A stretch of DNA of 64,000 nucleotides from an uncultured Dehalococcoidia bacterium (GTDB lineage Bacteria; Chloroflexota; Dehalococcoidia; Lucifugimonadales; UBA1123): assembly GCA_951812505.1 (NCBI GenBank), contig CATOSI010000001.1, positions 983,273 through 1,047,272 of the forward strand, written 5' to 3'. The translations under genes and the position numbers were made by a program. How positions within the stretch are numbered: position 1 is the stretch's first letter; every line of letters starts with the position of its first letter. Shown in pieces: positions 53,074-62,043 of the stretch. The notes beneath the pieces were generated by a model. The model searched no databases. It saw only the letters and a program-made list of their open reading frames with translations, and had not been told where the DNA came from.

Positions 53074-53176
53074 AATTACAGGAGGATAGCAGAGAACGCC
53101 GACCACTTCTCAAGGTGTTACGAGCGAGTTGGACATCGTGACTGGCACTCACCACCAGTTGGAGCCCCCGATTAGA

Positions 53177-53205
53177 TTGCGGATACGTGAAGTCCTTCGT
53201 ATAAT
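53177..53205 (+). promoter_or_regulatory. Sigma-70 promoter for the DUF6361-PLD-helicase operon
   Basis: TTGCGG (53177-53182) and a perfect TATAAT (53200-53205) are 17 bases apart, in the 230-base gap between divergent addB and the DUF6361 gene. Transcription would start about 90 bases before the 53303 ATG. Confidence 0.6.
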
Positions 53206-53302
53206 CCCACCGCGCGGGCGGAACCGATGTGCATGACGCAAAGTCCGCGCTGAGTCGGCCTCTACACGTCCACACTACTCTGACGCATCATATGGGAAAT
53301 GA

Positions 53303-54544
53303 ATGAATGTCACCGCTAATTCAACTCTAAGCTGGCTGGACAGCAGCGAACAAGAGCGCAGCACCGTATTGGAGCTCGTCTCTGCGCTGAACGAGCCGGG
53401 AACGCTGGACGAACTTGGCATCGGAACCATCCGCGACACCTTTGCGGACGCGCTTTTCCCAGGCACCAGCACCATACAAACAAGAGCTCGCTACTTTCTT
53501 TTCATACCCTGGATACTGCAGATGGTCGAAGGGCGTCCCACGCCCGACCCGGAGCGGCGCGCCCGCCAACTGCAGCTACAACTCTGTAACGCGCTCGACA
53601 GGGCTCACGGGGCTTCCGAGGGCGTCATCGGGCGTGAGGCGGGCGCAGCGCTGCAGAGATGGCCCATATCCATATACTGGCTGGGACTATACCGGTGGGG
53701 CATACGAAGGTACCCGGGGCCTCTATCGTCCTACTTCACAAGATTGCGAAGACCTACCTCGTGGCTCACATTGACGCAAGCGATTGAGGAACAGGTTGAG
53801 GAGCGCCACTACGAATCGCCTGACAATCCCCGGGGTAACTGGGCCGACATTCCCAAAGTGCCGGAAGACTTCCCGGACGAGGCCACCTTCGATCTCACGA
53901 CAGAAGAGGCACAGTTTCTGAGCGAGCAAGTTGTCCTGAGCCACCCCCATACATACCTTGCGCACCTCCTGAAATTCGGCGATGCAGCCAACTCCAACGG
54001 CTCGGACTTTCCATGGCAGCATCCGGCGGCGCGAACATCGCTCCCGGGTGTTCAGGCCTGGCTCGATGACGCACGGCTGTTCAGCCTTGTACACCAGGGC
54101 GCTACTCTTCTATACAACCATACACTGGCAAATTTGTCGGAGGACGAGGATCGTGCAGAGGCGTTCGCCGACAGACTCGACGACTGGTCAGGGGCAATGG
54201 CCTCATCCGCGTCCGATCTGGAACATTGGGACCGCGCCGGGATGTGGGGGCGTCTGATGATCGCCAATCCCAGGATTCGGGCCAGCGCACGGGACTTTAC
54301 TGATCGGTGGTACAGACTGGCGATGAGTCGCATCGGTGAGTCTATAGAAAATTACACAGAGGCAAGGGCACTCATCCGCAACCGTGAACACGCCCTGAAG
54401 GGACAGCGCTCTCGGCTGACGTATGCTGACGCGCGACACAATCGCCAAGGCTATCCGATCTCGGGCAGACTCCAGTTCCGCTGGCCGCAGGCACAACGGA
54501 TAACCCACGACATACTGATAGCGCTAGAGCCAGCACATGCTTGA
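53303..54544 (+). CDS. DUF6361 family protein (first gene of the helicase operon)
   Basis: A 413-residue protein of family DUF6361. It has the family-typical sequence WLDSSEQERSTVLELVSALN, ELGIGTIRDTFADALFPGTS and TIQTRARYFLFIPWI (about 10-70), REAGAALQRWPISIYWLGLY with RWGIRR, and FDLTTEEAQFLSEQVVLS. The function is unknown. The GTSTIQTRARYFLFIPW block, with its conserved Gln, Arg and Tyr, is the most characteristic part. It starts a three-gene unit: its stop lies inside the next gene (8-base overlap). In my knowledge of genome annotations this family commonly sits beside PLD-like and helicase genes, as here. This suggests that it is a specificity or structural subunit. No signal peptide or membrane helix. 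Confidence 0.8.
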   Translation: MNVTANSTLSWLDSSEQERSTVLELVSALNEPGTLDELGIGTIRDTFADALFPGTSTIQTRARYFLFIPWILQMVEGRPTPDPERRARQLQLQLCNALDRAHGASEGVIGREAGAALQRWPISIYWLGLYRWGIRRYPGPLSSYFTRLRRPTSWLTLTQAIEEQVEERHYESPDNPRGNWADIPKVPEDFPDEATFDLTTEEAQFLSEQVVLSHPHTYLAHLLKFGDAANSNGSDFPWQHPAARTSLPGVQAWLDDARLFSLVHQGATLLYNHTLANLSEDEDRAEAFADRLDDWSGAMASSASDLEHWDRAGMWGRLMIANPRIRASARDFTDRWYRLAMSRIGESIENYTEARALIRNREHALKGQRSRLTYADARHNRQGYPISGRLQFRWPQAQRITHDILIALEPAHA

Positions 54545-56393
54545 ACCCGGCAAACGAAGGCTGTTCCTCGACACACTGCGTCCTCCAGTGGGGTACGAAT
54601 TTGACAGGGCTGTCGGGACAACGTTTACTCTCGACCTGATGGCGCTGCTTTCGGTTCCGCTGGCCTTTACCTTCCGGGATGCCCAGGACGGAGAGGGAGA
54701 ACTGGCCAGAGACCCCATCGCGTTGCTGGAAAGCGCCCGCAGGCACGCCAGTCGCATCGCCGTGTTCTGTCATGGCGGGTACACGTCCGTACCTCCATCG
54801 AGACAGCCCGCGCTGGCGTTCCTAGAAGAGTCGGTGATTGCTGCATTCCCGCCTGGCAGCGGCGAAGACATGCCCGTCTTCCATCCGAAGGTCTGGGTTC
54901 TCAGGTATGTCTCACGGGATCAGCGAGCTAAGGTCCGATACAGACTGGTCTGCCAGTCCAGGAACCTTACTTTCGATAAGTCGTGGGATGTGTCGCTGGT
55001 ACTTGAAGGCGAGTTCAACGACAGACGCGTTAACGCATACGCAGTCAACCACCCCCTGGCCGATTTCGTCCATACCCTACCTTCACTGGCGCACGGGTCA
55101 ATCGCGAGTGTCCACGAGGAGACGATACGGACTTTCGCCTATGAACTTCGGAGGGTCAACTTCGTGCCTCCCGCCGGCCTGAAACTGGAGCGATTCCTCC
55201 CATTCGGCATCGGTGCGAGAAATCCCACCTTCCCAGACCCAAAACTAAGACATCGGCAGGCGCTGGTGATCTCGCCGTTCTTGGGTGGTGGGTTCCTACG
55301 GTCAGCGTTCGCCTCAAGCCGCAGCCGTACACTGGTCAGCCGCCGCGAGGAACTGCTGAAGGCCCCTTCAGACGTGGTAGGCCAGTTCAACGAGGTCTAT
55401 GCCTTCAGAACCGGGCTCGAGCCCGAACCTGACGATTCCCAGATGGACCTGCCTTCGCTGGCGGGACTACACGCGAAAGTGTTCGTAATCGACGACGGCT
55501 GGGACGCGCGCGTCATCGTCGGATCGGCCAACGCCACAGGCGCGGCACTGGGCAACCCGCCGCACAATGTCGAGTTCATGGTGGAACTCTCCGGCAGGAA
55601 GAGACTATTCGGCATAGACACCCTACTGAAAACAAACGGGGACAGCGAAGCGGGAACGTTTCACAGCCTGATCGAGGAGTTCGATGTCACCGAGGCAGGA
55701 ACCGTCGGAGAGGACGAGCGAAAGGTTCGCCTGGAACGGGTACTGGATCTAGCCGCCGAAATTCTGACAAAGGCAGAGTTGAAGGGCAACGTGTCTGATG
55801 GCGAAGATAGGCTATATGACATTGCCCTGCAGATAGACGCCATGCCGAAGCTGCCGGCGGCGGTACGGCGAGTGTCCTGTTGGCCCGCGACACTTACGGG
55901 TAGCATCCAGCGACCGCTGGAGAACGGCGCAGAGTTCCAGGGACTATCGCTGCCGCAACTATCCGCATTCCTGGTAGTGGAGATCGAGGCCGAGGTCGAC
56001 GGAGAGGGTGGTACAAAGCGCTTCGTCCGCAAAATCGAAATGAGTGGCCTCCCAGAGGATAGGCTGCCCCTTCTGTTGGCCAGTATGTTGAGAAATCGCT
56101 CCCGGCTGATGCAGCTGCTCTGGCTCCTGCTGCTTCCTGAAGCCGACCTGACATTCGACGAATTCAGCCAGTTGCTGGCTGATGAAGAGGATGCCTCTGC
56201 TGAGATCCGCCCCGTCTTTCCCGGTCTGCTGGAGAGGATGCTCGAGACCTTGGCAAGCGAGCCCGCCCGACTCGACAGCGTGAACTCTCTGCTCGAGGAC
56301 CTGAGAAAGACGGAGCACGGTTCGGATCTGATCGGAGAGGACTTCGAGGCGATATGGAACGCCGTGTGGACGGCCAGGAGTGAGATGAAGTGA
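54537..56393 (+). CDS. Phospholipase-D-like protein with two HKD-type motifs
   Basis: A 618-residue PLD-superfamily protein, likely a nuclease. The first half-site is FHPKVWVLRY (His116, Lys118) followed by CQSRNLTFDKSWD (Ser141, Asn143). The second is LHAKVFVID (His312, Lys314) followed by VGSANATGAAL. Each contains the HxK and a GS/SR-x-N element that together form one PLD active site. The C-terminal third (about 390-618) is helical with no recognised domain. It overlaps DUF6361 by 8 bases and the helicase by 4 (GTGA), so all three are translationally coupled. PLD nucleases beside helicases occur in DISARM (DrmC) and Mokosh. A role in cutting foreign nucleic acid is inferred. Confidence 0.85.
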   Translation: MLEPGKRRLFLDTLRPPVGYEFDRAVGTTFTLDLMALLSVPLAFTFRDAQDGEGELARDPIALLESARRHASRIAVFCHGGYTSVPPSRQPALAFLEESVIAAFPPGSGEDMPVFHPKVWVLRYVSRDQRAKVRYRLVCQSRNLTFDKSWDVSLVLEGEFNDRRVNAYAVNHPLADFVHTLPSLAHGSIASVHEETIRTFAYELRRVNFVPPAGLKLERFLPFGIGARNPTFPDPKLRHRQALVISPFLGGGFLRSAFASSRSRTLVSRREELLKAPSDVVGQFNEVYAFRTGLEPEPDDSQMDLPSLAGLHAKVFVIDDGWDARVIVGSANATGAALGNPPHNVEFMVELSGRKRLFGIDTLLKTNGDSEAGTFHSLIEEFDVTEAGTVGEDERKVRLERVLDLAAEILTKAELKGNVSDGEDRLYDIALQIDAMPKLPAAVRRVSCWPATLTGSIQRPLENGAEFQGLSLPQLSAFLVVEIEAEVDGEGGTKRFVRKIEMSGLPEDRLPLLLASMLRNRSRLMQLLWLLLLPEADLTFDEFSQLLADEEDASAEIRPVFPGLLERMLETLASEPARLDSVNSLLEDLRKTEHGSDLIGEDFEAIWNAVWTARSEMK

Positions 56394-59300
56394 GATCGGA
56401 ATCTACTTTCGGGTCGGCGGAGACGGTTCTGAAAGGACTGAAGGACTTCCAGAAGAAGACCACAGAGTACGCCTTTCGCCGGCTCTACAAAGCCGATGAC
56501 AGTACACGGCGCTTCCTCGTGGCTGACGAGGCGGGTCTGGGTAAGACCCTGGTCGCGACAGGCGTCATCGCGCGGGCCATAGAGCATCTGCAGGAGATGA
56601 ATACCGAGCGGATCGACATCATCTACATATGCTCCAACCAGGCAATCGCACGACAGAATGTAGACAGAATCAAGCGCCGTCTTAACATAGACACCAGGCC
56701 GCTCGCCGAACGCATCACGCTCCTTCCACACCGTCTGACGACGCTCAACCAGCCGATTAACCTGATAGCGCTGACCCCAGGGACGTCCTTCAATTCCGCG
56801 AGCGCGGAAGGTGTTGTCGAAGAGAGAATAATCCTCTTCAGAATGCTTTCGCAGGTGTGGGGAGACCTGGGACCTCGATCTCGCAGGGTCTTCCTTGGAG
56901 GTCTGGCTACTGTCAGCCGCTTCCGCGACTACGAGCGGTGGTACTGGGAACGCGTATTCGACGAAAGTATCTTGGAGAAATTTCAGAACGTCGTTGGAGG
57001 ACCGAATTCACAACTTCATCAGGAATTTATGCGAGTGCTTGACTATGTCGCCTACAGAGATACCGCAGAGGCGAGAAGACGCAGACGCAGGTTCGTGGCC
57101 AAGATGCGAAGACACCTCGCCCACGCGTGTCTCGACGCCCTGGACCCGGACCTTGTCATCCTCGACGAATTTCAACGCTTCCGGCACCTGTTGAACCCCA
57201 AGACTGAGAGCGGTGAGCTGGCGCAGCGTCTCTTCGAGTATGAGCACCAGCAGACAAGGGTCCGCACTCTTCTGCTGTCGGCGACTCCTTACAAGATGTA
57301 CACCCTCAGCGAGGAGAGCGGGGACGATCACTACCGAGACTTCCTCCAGACCGTCCAATTCCTTGTAGGGGGCGAGGGATCGGTGGAGACCCTGGAGGAG
57401 TCGCTACGCGAGTTCAGATGGCAGATGCCGTCCATGGCATCGAATGGCCGGATCGACGCGGCCGCAAGAACGAGGCTGATCGAACTCAAGGAACAAATTC
57501 AGTCCTCACTTCTGAAGGTGATGTCCCGCACTGAGAGACGTGGAAATGCTTGCGGTGGTGACCCCATGCTGGCCGTCTCGGAGACAGCAGCGGACCTGGA
57601 CGTGGAGGACGTGTGGGCGTATCTTTCGGCCCGCGACCTCGCGGCGGTGGTGGATGCGCCTGGAGTGATGGAATACTGGAAGTCCACTCCCTACATGCTG
57701 TCCTTCATGGACCGGTACAGGCTCTCGGACCGGCTGAGGAATATCGCCGAAGAGGGAAAGAACGGGGATGTCTCCCGCATCTTCGGGAGCAGTTCAGGCA
57801 TTCAACTTCCACGCCGGAGCGCTACAGACAGGCAGCCTATCGGCGGCGGGAACGGCCGCATGCGCTCACTGCTTCAGGACATCCGGGACAGCGGGCTGCA
57901 GAGGTTGCTGTGGACGCCACCCACATTACCTTCCCACAACATGGGTCAGGACTTCGAAAACGCCCGTGACGCCACCAAGCGCCTGGTCTTCTCCTCGTGG
58001 GCCATGGTGCCACGCGCGATAGCGGTCATGGCGAGCTATGACGCAGAGCGGGGGTACATACCCGACCCGGCGCGGGCAAGCCGGTATATCTCGCAGGGTC
58101 TGCGGATAAACGACGACGCCTTCTCGCTGTTCTCGATGATTGTGCCATCGGCGACTCTCGCAGACGTCGGTAATCCCTATCGGTATTCAAGCGGCAGCAG
58201 CCCGGATGAACTTCTGAAGATGATAGAGAGTCAGCTGAGGCCCAGGGTGATAGAACTCACACGCGACGCTCCCAGGGAAGGACCGCCTCAGCAGATCTGG
58301 TACGCGGTCGCGCCTCTGATACTCGACAGGCTGACACCTGTAACGATGCGCTCGATGCATCAAACATCCACAGTCCAGAGAGGCGATGGCGATACAGACG
58401 CCGTAGATGTGACCGCCTGGCAGAGGTTGACCGCACGGATCAGGAACGGGCTCGCCGATCCCGCCTCGCTTGGCAGACCTCCAAGTAATCTTCTGCAGGT
58501 ATTGGCGGCATTCGCAGCGGGCTCGCCCGCGAACGTGACACTGAGGGCCCTGTCCCGCATCACGGGTGCTTCCACAAACGATGAGAGCCTGAAGGAAGAG
58601 GCGATGAGGGCGGCATGGTCTTTCAGGGCATTCTTCCGGACCCCCGCGGCCGAGGGACTCTTGCAGAATGTCTATGAGCCCGGGGTTCCCATAGGCGAGG
58701 GGAATTTCGTGTGGCAACGAGTACTCGCCTATGCGCTAGAGGGTGGACTGGACGATGTGCTGGACGAATATTTCTACGTCATCCGCGAATCTCACGGCGA
58801 TGAGACGGGTCCCAATGTCCTGGTGAACAATCTGAACGATGCGCTGCATCTTGCGACCGGCAGGCTTGATGTATCGGAGTGGAAGACCGACGGAGACGAG
58901 CTCAGCCGGCAGACATACCCGATGCGCCAGCACATTGCCCGACGTTACGTCAGCGATCCGCGCAGCAGCGCCGACCAGCAGGCAAGCCAGCACCTGGATG
59001 TCGTCAGGGCAGCGTTCAATTCTCCCTTCTGGCCGTTCGTGCTAGGTACGACGTCCGTTGGTCAGGAGGGACTGGACTTTCACTGGTATTGCCACGCGGT
59101 GGTTCACTGGAACCTACCCTCCAATCCCGTTGACCTGGAGCAGCGAGAGGGGCGTGTTCACCGCTACCACGGCCATGCCGTGAGGAAGAACATTGCGCAG
59201 GCGGTAGGATCAAAGGTTCTCGAGCGGGTTCGAGGAGCGACGGCGGGCGGTAGCTACCTGAACCCTTGGAACGTTGCATACCAGATCGCGAATAGCAGAT

Positions 59301-59578
59301 ATGAAGGTGAAGGCGGCCTGATTCCCAACTGGGTGTTTACAGAAGGTAATGCTCGAATACAGCGCCATACGCCGGTTCTGCCGCTGTCGAGAGACCAGCA
59401 GCGTCTGGAGGCTCTCCGGCGAACGCTTACAGTTTACAGAATGGTCTTCGGCCAGCCTCGACAGGACGACTTTCTGGAGTTCATCCTCCGTGAGGTACCT
59501 CCCAATCATCAGAATGCACTTGCGGCGGCATTAACTATTGACCTGCGTCCCCCGCACCAAGGCCACATTGACACTTGA
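56390..59578 (+). CDS. Large SNF2-like superfamily 2 helicase
   Basis: A 1062-residue SF2 ATPase. Motif I is DEAGLGKT (46-53), motif Ia-like IYICSNQAIARQN, motif II DEFQ (259-262, DLVILDEFQRF), motif III LLLSATPYKM (295-303). The C-terminal RecA lobe shows GTTSVGQEGLDFHWYCHAVV (motif V, about 885-905) and LEQREGRVHRYHG (motif VI, about 915-928). A long insertion of about 500 residues separates the lobes and includes TVQFLVGGEGSV and an unassigned helical region, where additional activity may reside. The start is GTG at 56390, overlapping the PLD stop, with AGGAG upstream. A helicase, PLD and DUF6361 in one coupled operon points to a complex acting on DNA or RNA. Confidence 0.88.
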   Translation: MRSESTFGSAETVLKGLKDFQKKTTEYAFRRLYKADDSTRRFLVADEAGLGKTLVATGVIARAIEHLQEMNTERIDIIYICSNQAIARQNVDRIKRRLNIDTRPLAERITLLPHRLTTLNQPINLIALTPGTSFNSASAEGVVEERIILFRMLSQVWGDLGPRSRRVFLGGLATVSRFRDYERWYWERVFDESILEKFQNVVGGPNSQLHQEFMRVLDYVAYRDTAEARRRRRRFVAKMRRHLAHACLDALDPDLVILDEFQRFRHLLNPKTESGELAQRLFEYEHQQTRVRTLLLSATPYKMYTLSEESGDDHYRDFLQTVQFLVGGEGSVETLEESLREFRWQMPSMASNGRIDAAARTRLIELKEQIQSSLLKVMSRTERRGNACGGDPMLAVSETAADLDVEDVWAYLSARDLAAVVDAPGVMEYWKSTPYMLSFMDRYRLSDRLRNIAEEGKNGDVSRIFGSSSGIQLPRRSATDRQPIGGGNGRMRSLLQDIRDSGLQRLLWTPPTLPSHNMGQDFENARDATKRLVFSSWAMVPRAIAVMASYDAERGYIPDPARASRYISQGLRINDDAFSLFSMIVPSATLADVGNPYRYSSGSSPDELLKMIESQLRPRVIELTRDAPREGPPQQIWYAVAPLILDRLTPVTMRSMHQTSTVQRGDGDTDAVDVTAWQRLTARIRNGLADPASLGRPPSNLLQVLAAFAAGSPANVTLRALSRITGASTNDESLKEEAMRAAWSFRAFFRTPAAEGLLQNVYEPGVPIGEGNFVWQRVLAYALEGGLDDVLDEYFYVIRESHGDETGPNVLVNNLNDALHLATGRLDVSEWKTDGDELSRQTYPMRQHIARRYVSDPRSSADQQASQHLDVVRAAFNSPFWPFVLGTTSVGQEGLDFHWYCHAVVHWNLPSNPVDLEQREGRVHRYHGHAVRKNIAQAVGSKVLERVRGATAGGSYLNPWNVAYQIANSRYEGEGGLIPNWVFTEGNARIQRHTPVLPLSRDQQRLEALRRTLTVYRMVFGQPRQDDFLEFILREVPPNHQNALAAALTIDLRPPHQGHIDT

Positions 59579-59606
59579 GGTCACCACTTTGCGGTGTCTT
59601 CAAGTG
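59572..59606. terminator. Hairpin between convergent helicase and UDG-like genes
   Basis: CACTTGA (59572-59578) pairs with TCAAGTG (59600-59606), and inside it CACC (59582-59585) pairs with GGTG (59593-59596). It overlaps the helicase stop codon and lies between convergent genes. No U-tract, so a possible bidirectional terminator only. Confidence 0.4.
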
Positions 59607-59639
59607 TGGGACTCGAATAGTAATTCCCACTTGGATTCC

Positions 59640-60317
59640 TCAGTTTCTCAGCCACTTCCTGACTTCGGCGAACCTCCCCGGATCATACTTGACATTACCA
59701 TAGATGCGCTCAAGGTAGGATGTATCCCAGTCGAGATTACCTTGCTCCCACTTTTGGAATCGGTCGTATGGAGCCTTCCCGTGGAAAAGAATCTTGTCAG
59801 GTTCAAGGAGATGCAATTGCAGTCTTGTCGATCTATCGTACGTGTGCTTGTAAGTTGCCAGTGTAAAGTTGTCGCCATGCGTAGCAAGTGGGATCAGGTT
59901 CAAGTAAGCGATTTTGTCCAAATTCAGGTGGAAATTGTTATTCACCACATCTTCCACCCATGGCCAGGGCGCGCCGTAACCGTCTCCAGACAAAAGGCCT
60001 CGCATCATGCGGAATAAACGTTCGAGACTGCCCGCTGACCTTTCCGCGCTATGGTGTTTGATCAACTCAAACATTTCTTTGTCGCCGCGTATCGATGCAG
60101 CGTTGTTACTCGCACGAGGATTCTGGCCTACCACAAGTATCCGCACATTCGAATCAAAGTAACCCTCTCCTATAAATCCCGGCTGGGGCCACCTCTTCCT
60201 GAGAGGAACATAAACATGTTCGAAAGGAACTACTGAACGTCCCTTTTCGACCCGAAGATCTCGCCAGTAGGCACTGGAGCCTACGTCCCCCCATACGTCA
60301 ATCACATCTCGATTCAT
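59640..60317 (-). CDS. Uracil-DNA-glycosylase-like protein
   Basis: A 225-residue protein with a UDG-like fold. The first motif is RILVVGQNPRASN (about 59-71), matching the GxNP element of UDG superfamily enzymes. A hydrophobic strand with IAYLNLIPL (about 136-144) and DKILFHGKAPYDRF (about 178-191) takes the place of the second motif. Members of this broad group either remove uracil or other modified bases or have lost activity. I am confident of the superfamily pattern but not of activity. The start follows an AAAGGGA site. It converges on the helicase gene, so it is not in that operon but may belong to the same island. Confidence 0.55.
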   Translation of the reverse strand: MNRDVIDVWGDVGSSAYWRDLRVEKGRSVVPFEHVYVPLRKRWPQPGFIGEGYFDSNVRILVVGQNPRASNNAASIRGDKEMFELIKHHSAERSAGSLERLFRMMRGLLSGDGYGAPWPWVEDVVNNNFHLNLDKIAYLNLIPLATHGDNFTLATYKHTYDRSTRLQLHLLEPDKILFHGKAPYDRFQKWEQGNLDWDTSYLERIYGNVKYDPGRFAEVRKWLRN

Positions 60318-60452
60318 ATCGTTTCCCTTTGCCTCAATTCTGTCTTCCGATGCATTCGCCGTACTGTCACAAAAACTCCTGTAGCGAATATCGGTGGATG
60401 CTCACGCCATCGCCACCTTGAATTCGGGTTATCGCAGATGCTCCTATACATG

Positions 60453-61555
60453 TCAAGCTGCTTTACTGACTTTCTGGGCGGGCTTCTGGATGATGGAGTA
60501 GACCTCGCGAGCAACATAGCGTTTGAGACATCGAATGATTTCGCGCTTGGACATTCCCTCCGCGGATCGACGCTGCATGTACGCCTGGTTCCTCGGATCG
60601 TAACATAGCCTTACAACCACGATGGGATGCAGAGCGGCGTTGGCCTGGCGGTCTCCTCCGCGGTTGAGGCGATGCCGGTTGATCTTTCCCGATGAAGCGG
60701 GTATCGGGTTCACACCGCACAGCGAGGCGAAGGCGGCCTAGGAGTGGAGGCGACCAGGATTGCTGCCGGCAGCGACCAGTAAGGCCGCAACTGTGTCGGG
60801 CCCCACGCCGAAGGCATTGAGCAAAGCTGGCGATACTGACCAAGTGAGTCGCTCCAGTTCGGCTTCGAGGCGCTGTATCTCATCACTCAATCGACGGTAA
60901 CGGCGGGCAAGTGAACGAAGAGCATACTTGGCCGCCATCTTGGGATTATCCATACGAGAGGGCCGGAAGTTTCTGCACCGCTTTGCGAAAGCGCTTGTGG
61001 TCAGACCGTTGAGCGTATCTCGGAGCTCGGACGGAGCTGTTACAACCAGGGCCTTCATCTGGTTGCCTGCTTGGGTTCGAGCCTTGACAGTCGAGTCTCT
61101 GGCACTCTTGAGCATACGGATCATCTCGACTTCGCCGTCTCCCGACTTGGGAGTGGTGTCGGCTACACCGGCAAGCACGGCTCGCGCTGCCATCTCCGCA
61201 TCGACCGGGTCGCTCTTCCCCCTACGATGGCGGACCGAACGATCAGGTCTGTTAATTTCGATGACTCTGTAGCCCCGACCCGTGAAGAACCGGGCCACTC
61301 CAGCGCCGTATGAACCAGTACCCTCAATCCCGAACGCACCAGCGCCCCCAGTCGATGGGACCATCGTTCGAGTTCCTCATACCCGTGCGTGGTCGCTGAC
61401 ACGCGCTGCTCACCGAGTCGGACACCTTGCAAGTTAATGGCTACTGCCACATGTTGATCTCTGTGAGTATCGACTCCGACGATTAACTGGACTGTGCGAC
61501 GACCTTTGTAACCTGCGACTCCTAACATTTCTGCCTCCTGGAGTATGGGGCGCAA
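60453..61555 (-). pseudogene. IS110-family transposase, frameshifted and with nonsense codon
   Basis: An almost full-length IS110 transposase in pieces. The N-terminal RuvC-like part begins VQLIVGVDTHRDQHVAVAIN (catalytic Asp) and runs to WSHRLGA. It continues one base over as GAFGIEGTGSYGAGVARFF, RGKSDPVDAEMAARAVLAG and the coiled middle. A TAG (60738-60740) follows NPGRLHS. Then comes AAFASLCGVNPIPASSGKIN and RHRLNRGGDRQANAAL (serine and C-terminal domain) to 60453. The shift is at a GGGGG run near 61350. IS110 elements encode a bridge RNA beside the gene; the 5' flank at 61556-61730 would be the place, but I cannot show it by eye. Confidence 0.9.
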
Positions 61556-62043
61556 GGTGGATGAGCGAACAAGACTGCGACGGGGCTTTAGGCCACACTT
61601 CTATAAGGTCACTGCTCACCGAAGCTCTGGGCACCGTATGGGACCACATCGGGAACGGGTCGACAGATCATTTGGAGGGCATATGAGCCAGTCCCATTCA
61701 GAGTCAGATCCGACCCCGGATGGCCCATAAAATATCATCGCAGTCCCATTCGGGCCTTGACTCGGAGACGGTCTCAGTGGTTTGCTTTCTCATGGGCGGT
61801 GTGTCTCCTCTTCTGGGCTTCAGCCCTTTTTTGTGCTTTGAGGAGATTACACCGCCTGATCTATTTACACACGAATTGAGGATACCTCCTCAATGTTGGA
61901 ACAATGCGGTTCAGGAGCTTGGATGTCTCCAGCTTTGTTGTCGAGTCCAAAGCGACCGGGCTTTCCGGTCTGCGGGTTCGCACACGATTAACACACTAAG
62001 TGAGTTGGAGTCGTGGACATGAGACTCATACATGAGGGTATAG
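61556..62043. other. IS110 flank and leader of the sigma operon, with hairpins
   Basis: About 490 bases. The left part should contain the IS110 end. GGGC-TTCA-GCCC followed by TTTTTT (61814-61831) is a short intrinsic-terminator-like hairpin on the plus strand. ATTGAGGA and TCCTCAAT (61875-61894) form a perfect 8-bp stem with a 4-base loop. No gene is seen. Confidence 0.5.
61814..61831 (+). terminator. Weak intrinsic terminator
   Basis: A 4-bp GGGC/GCCC stem with a TTCA tetraloop followed directly by six T. The stem is short, so efficiency is doubtful. Confidence 0.35.
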
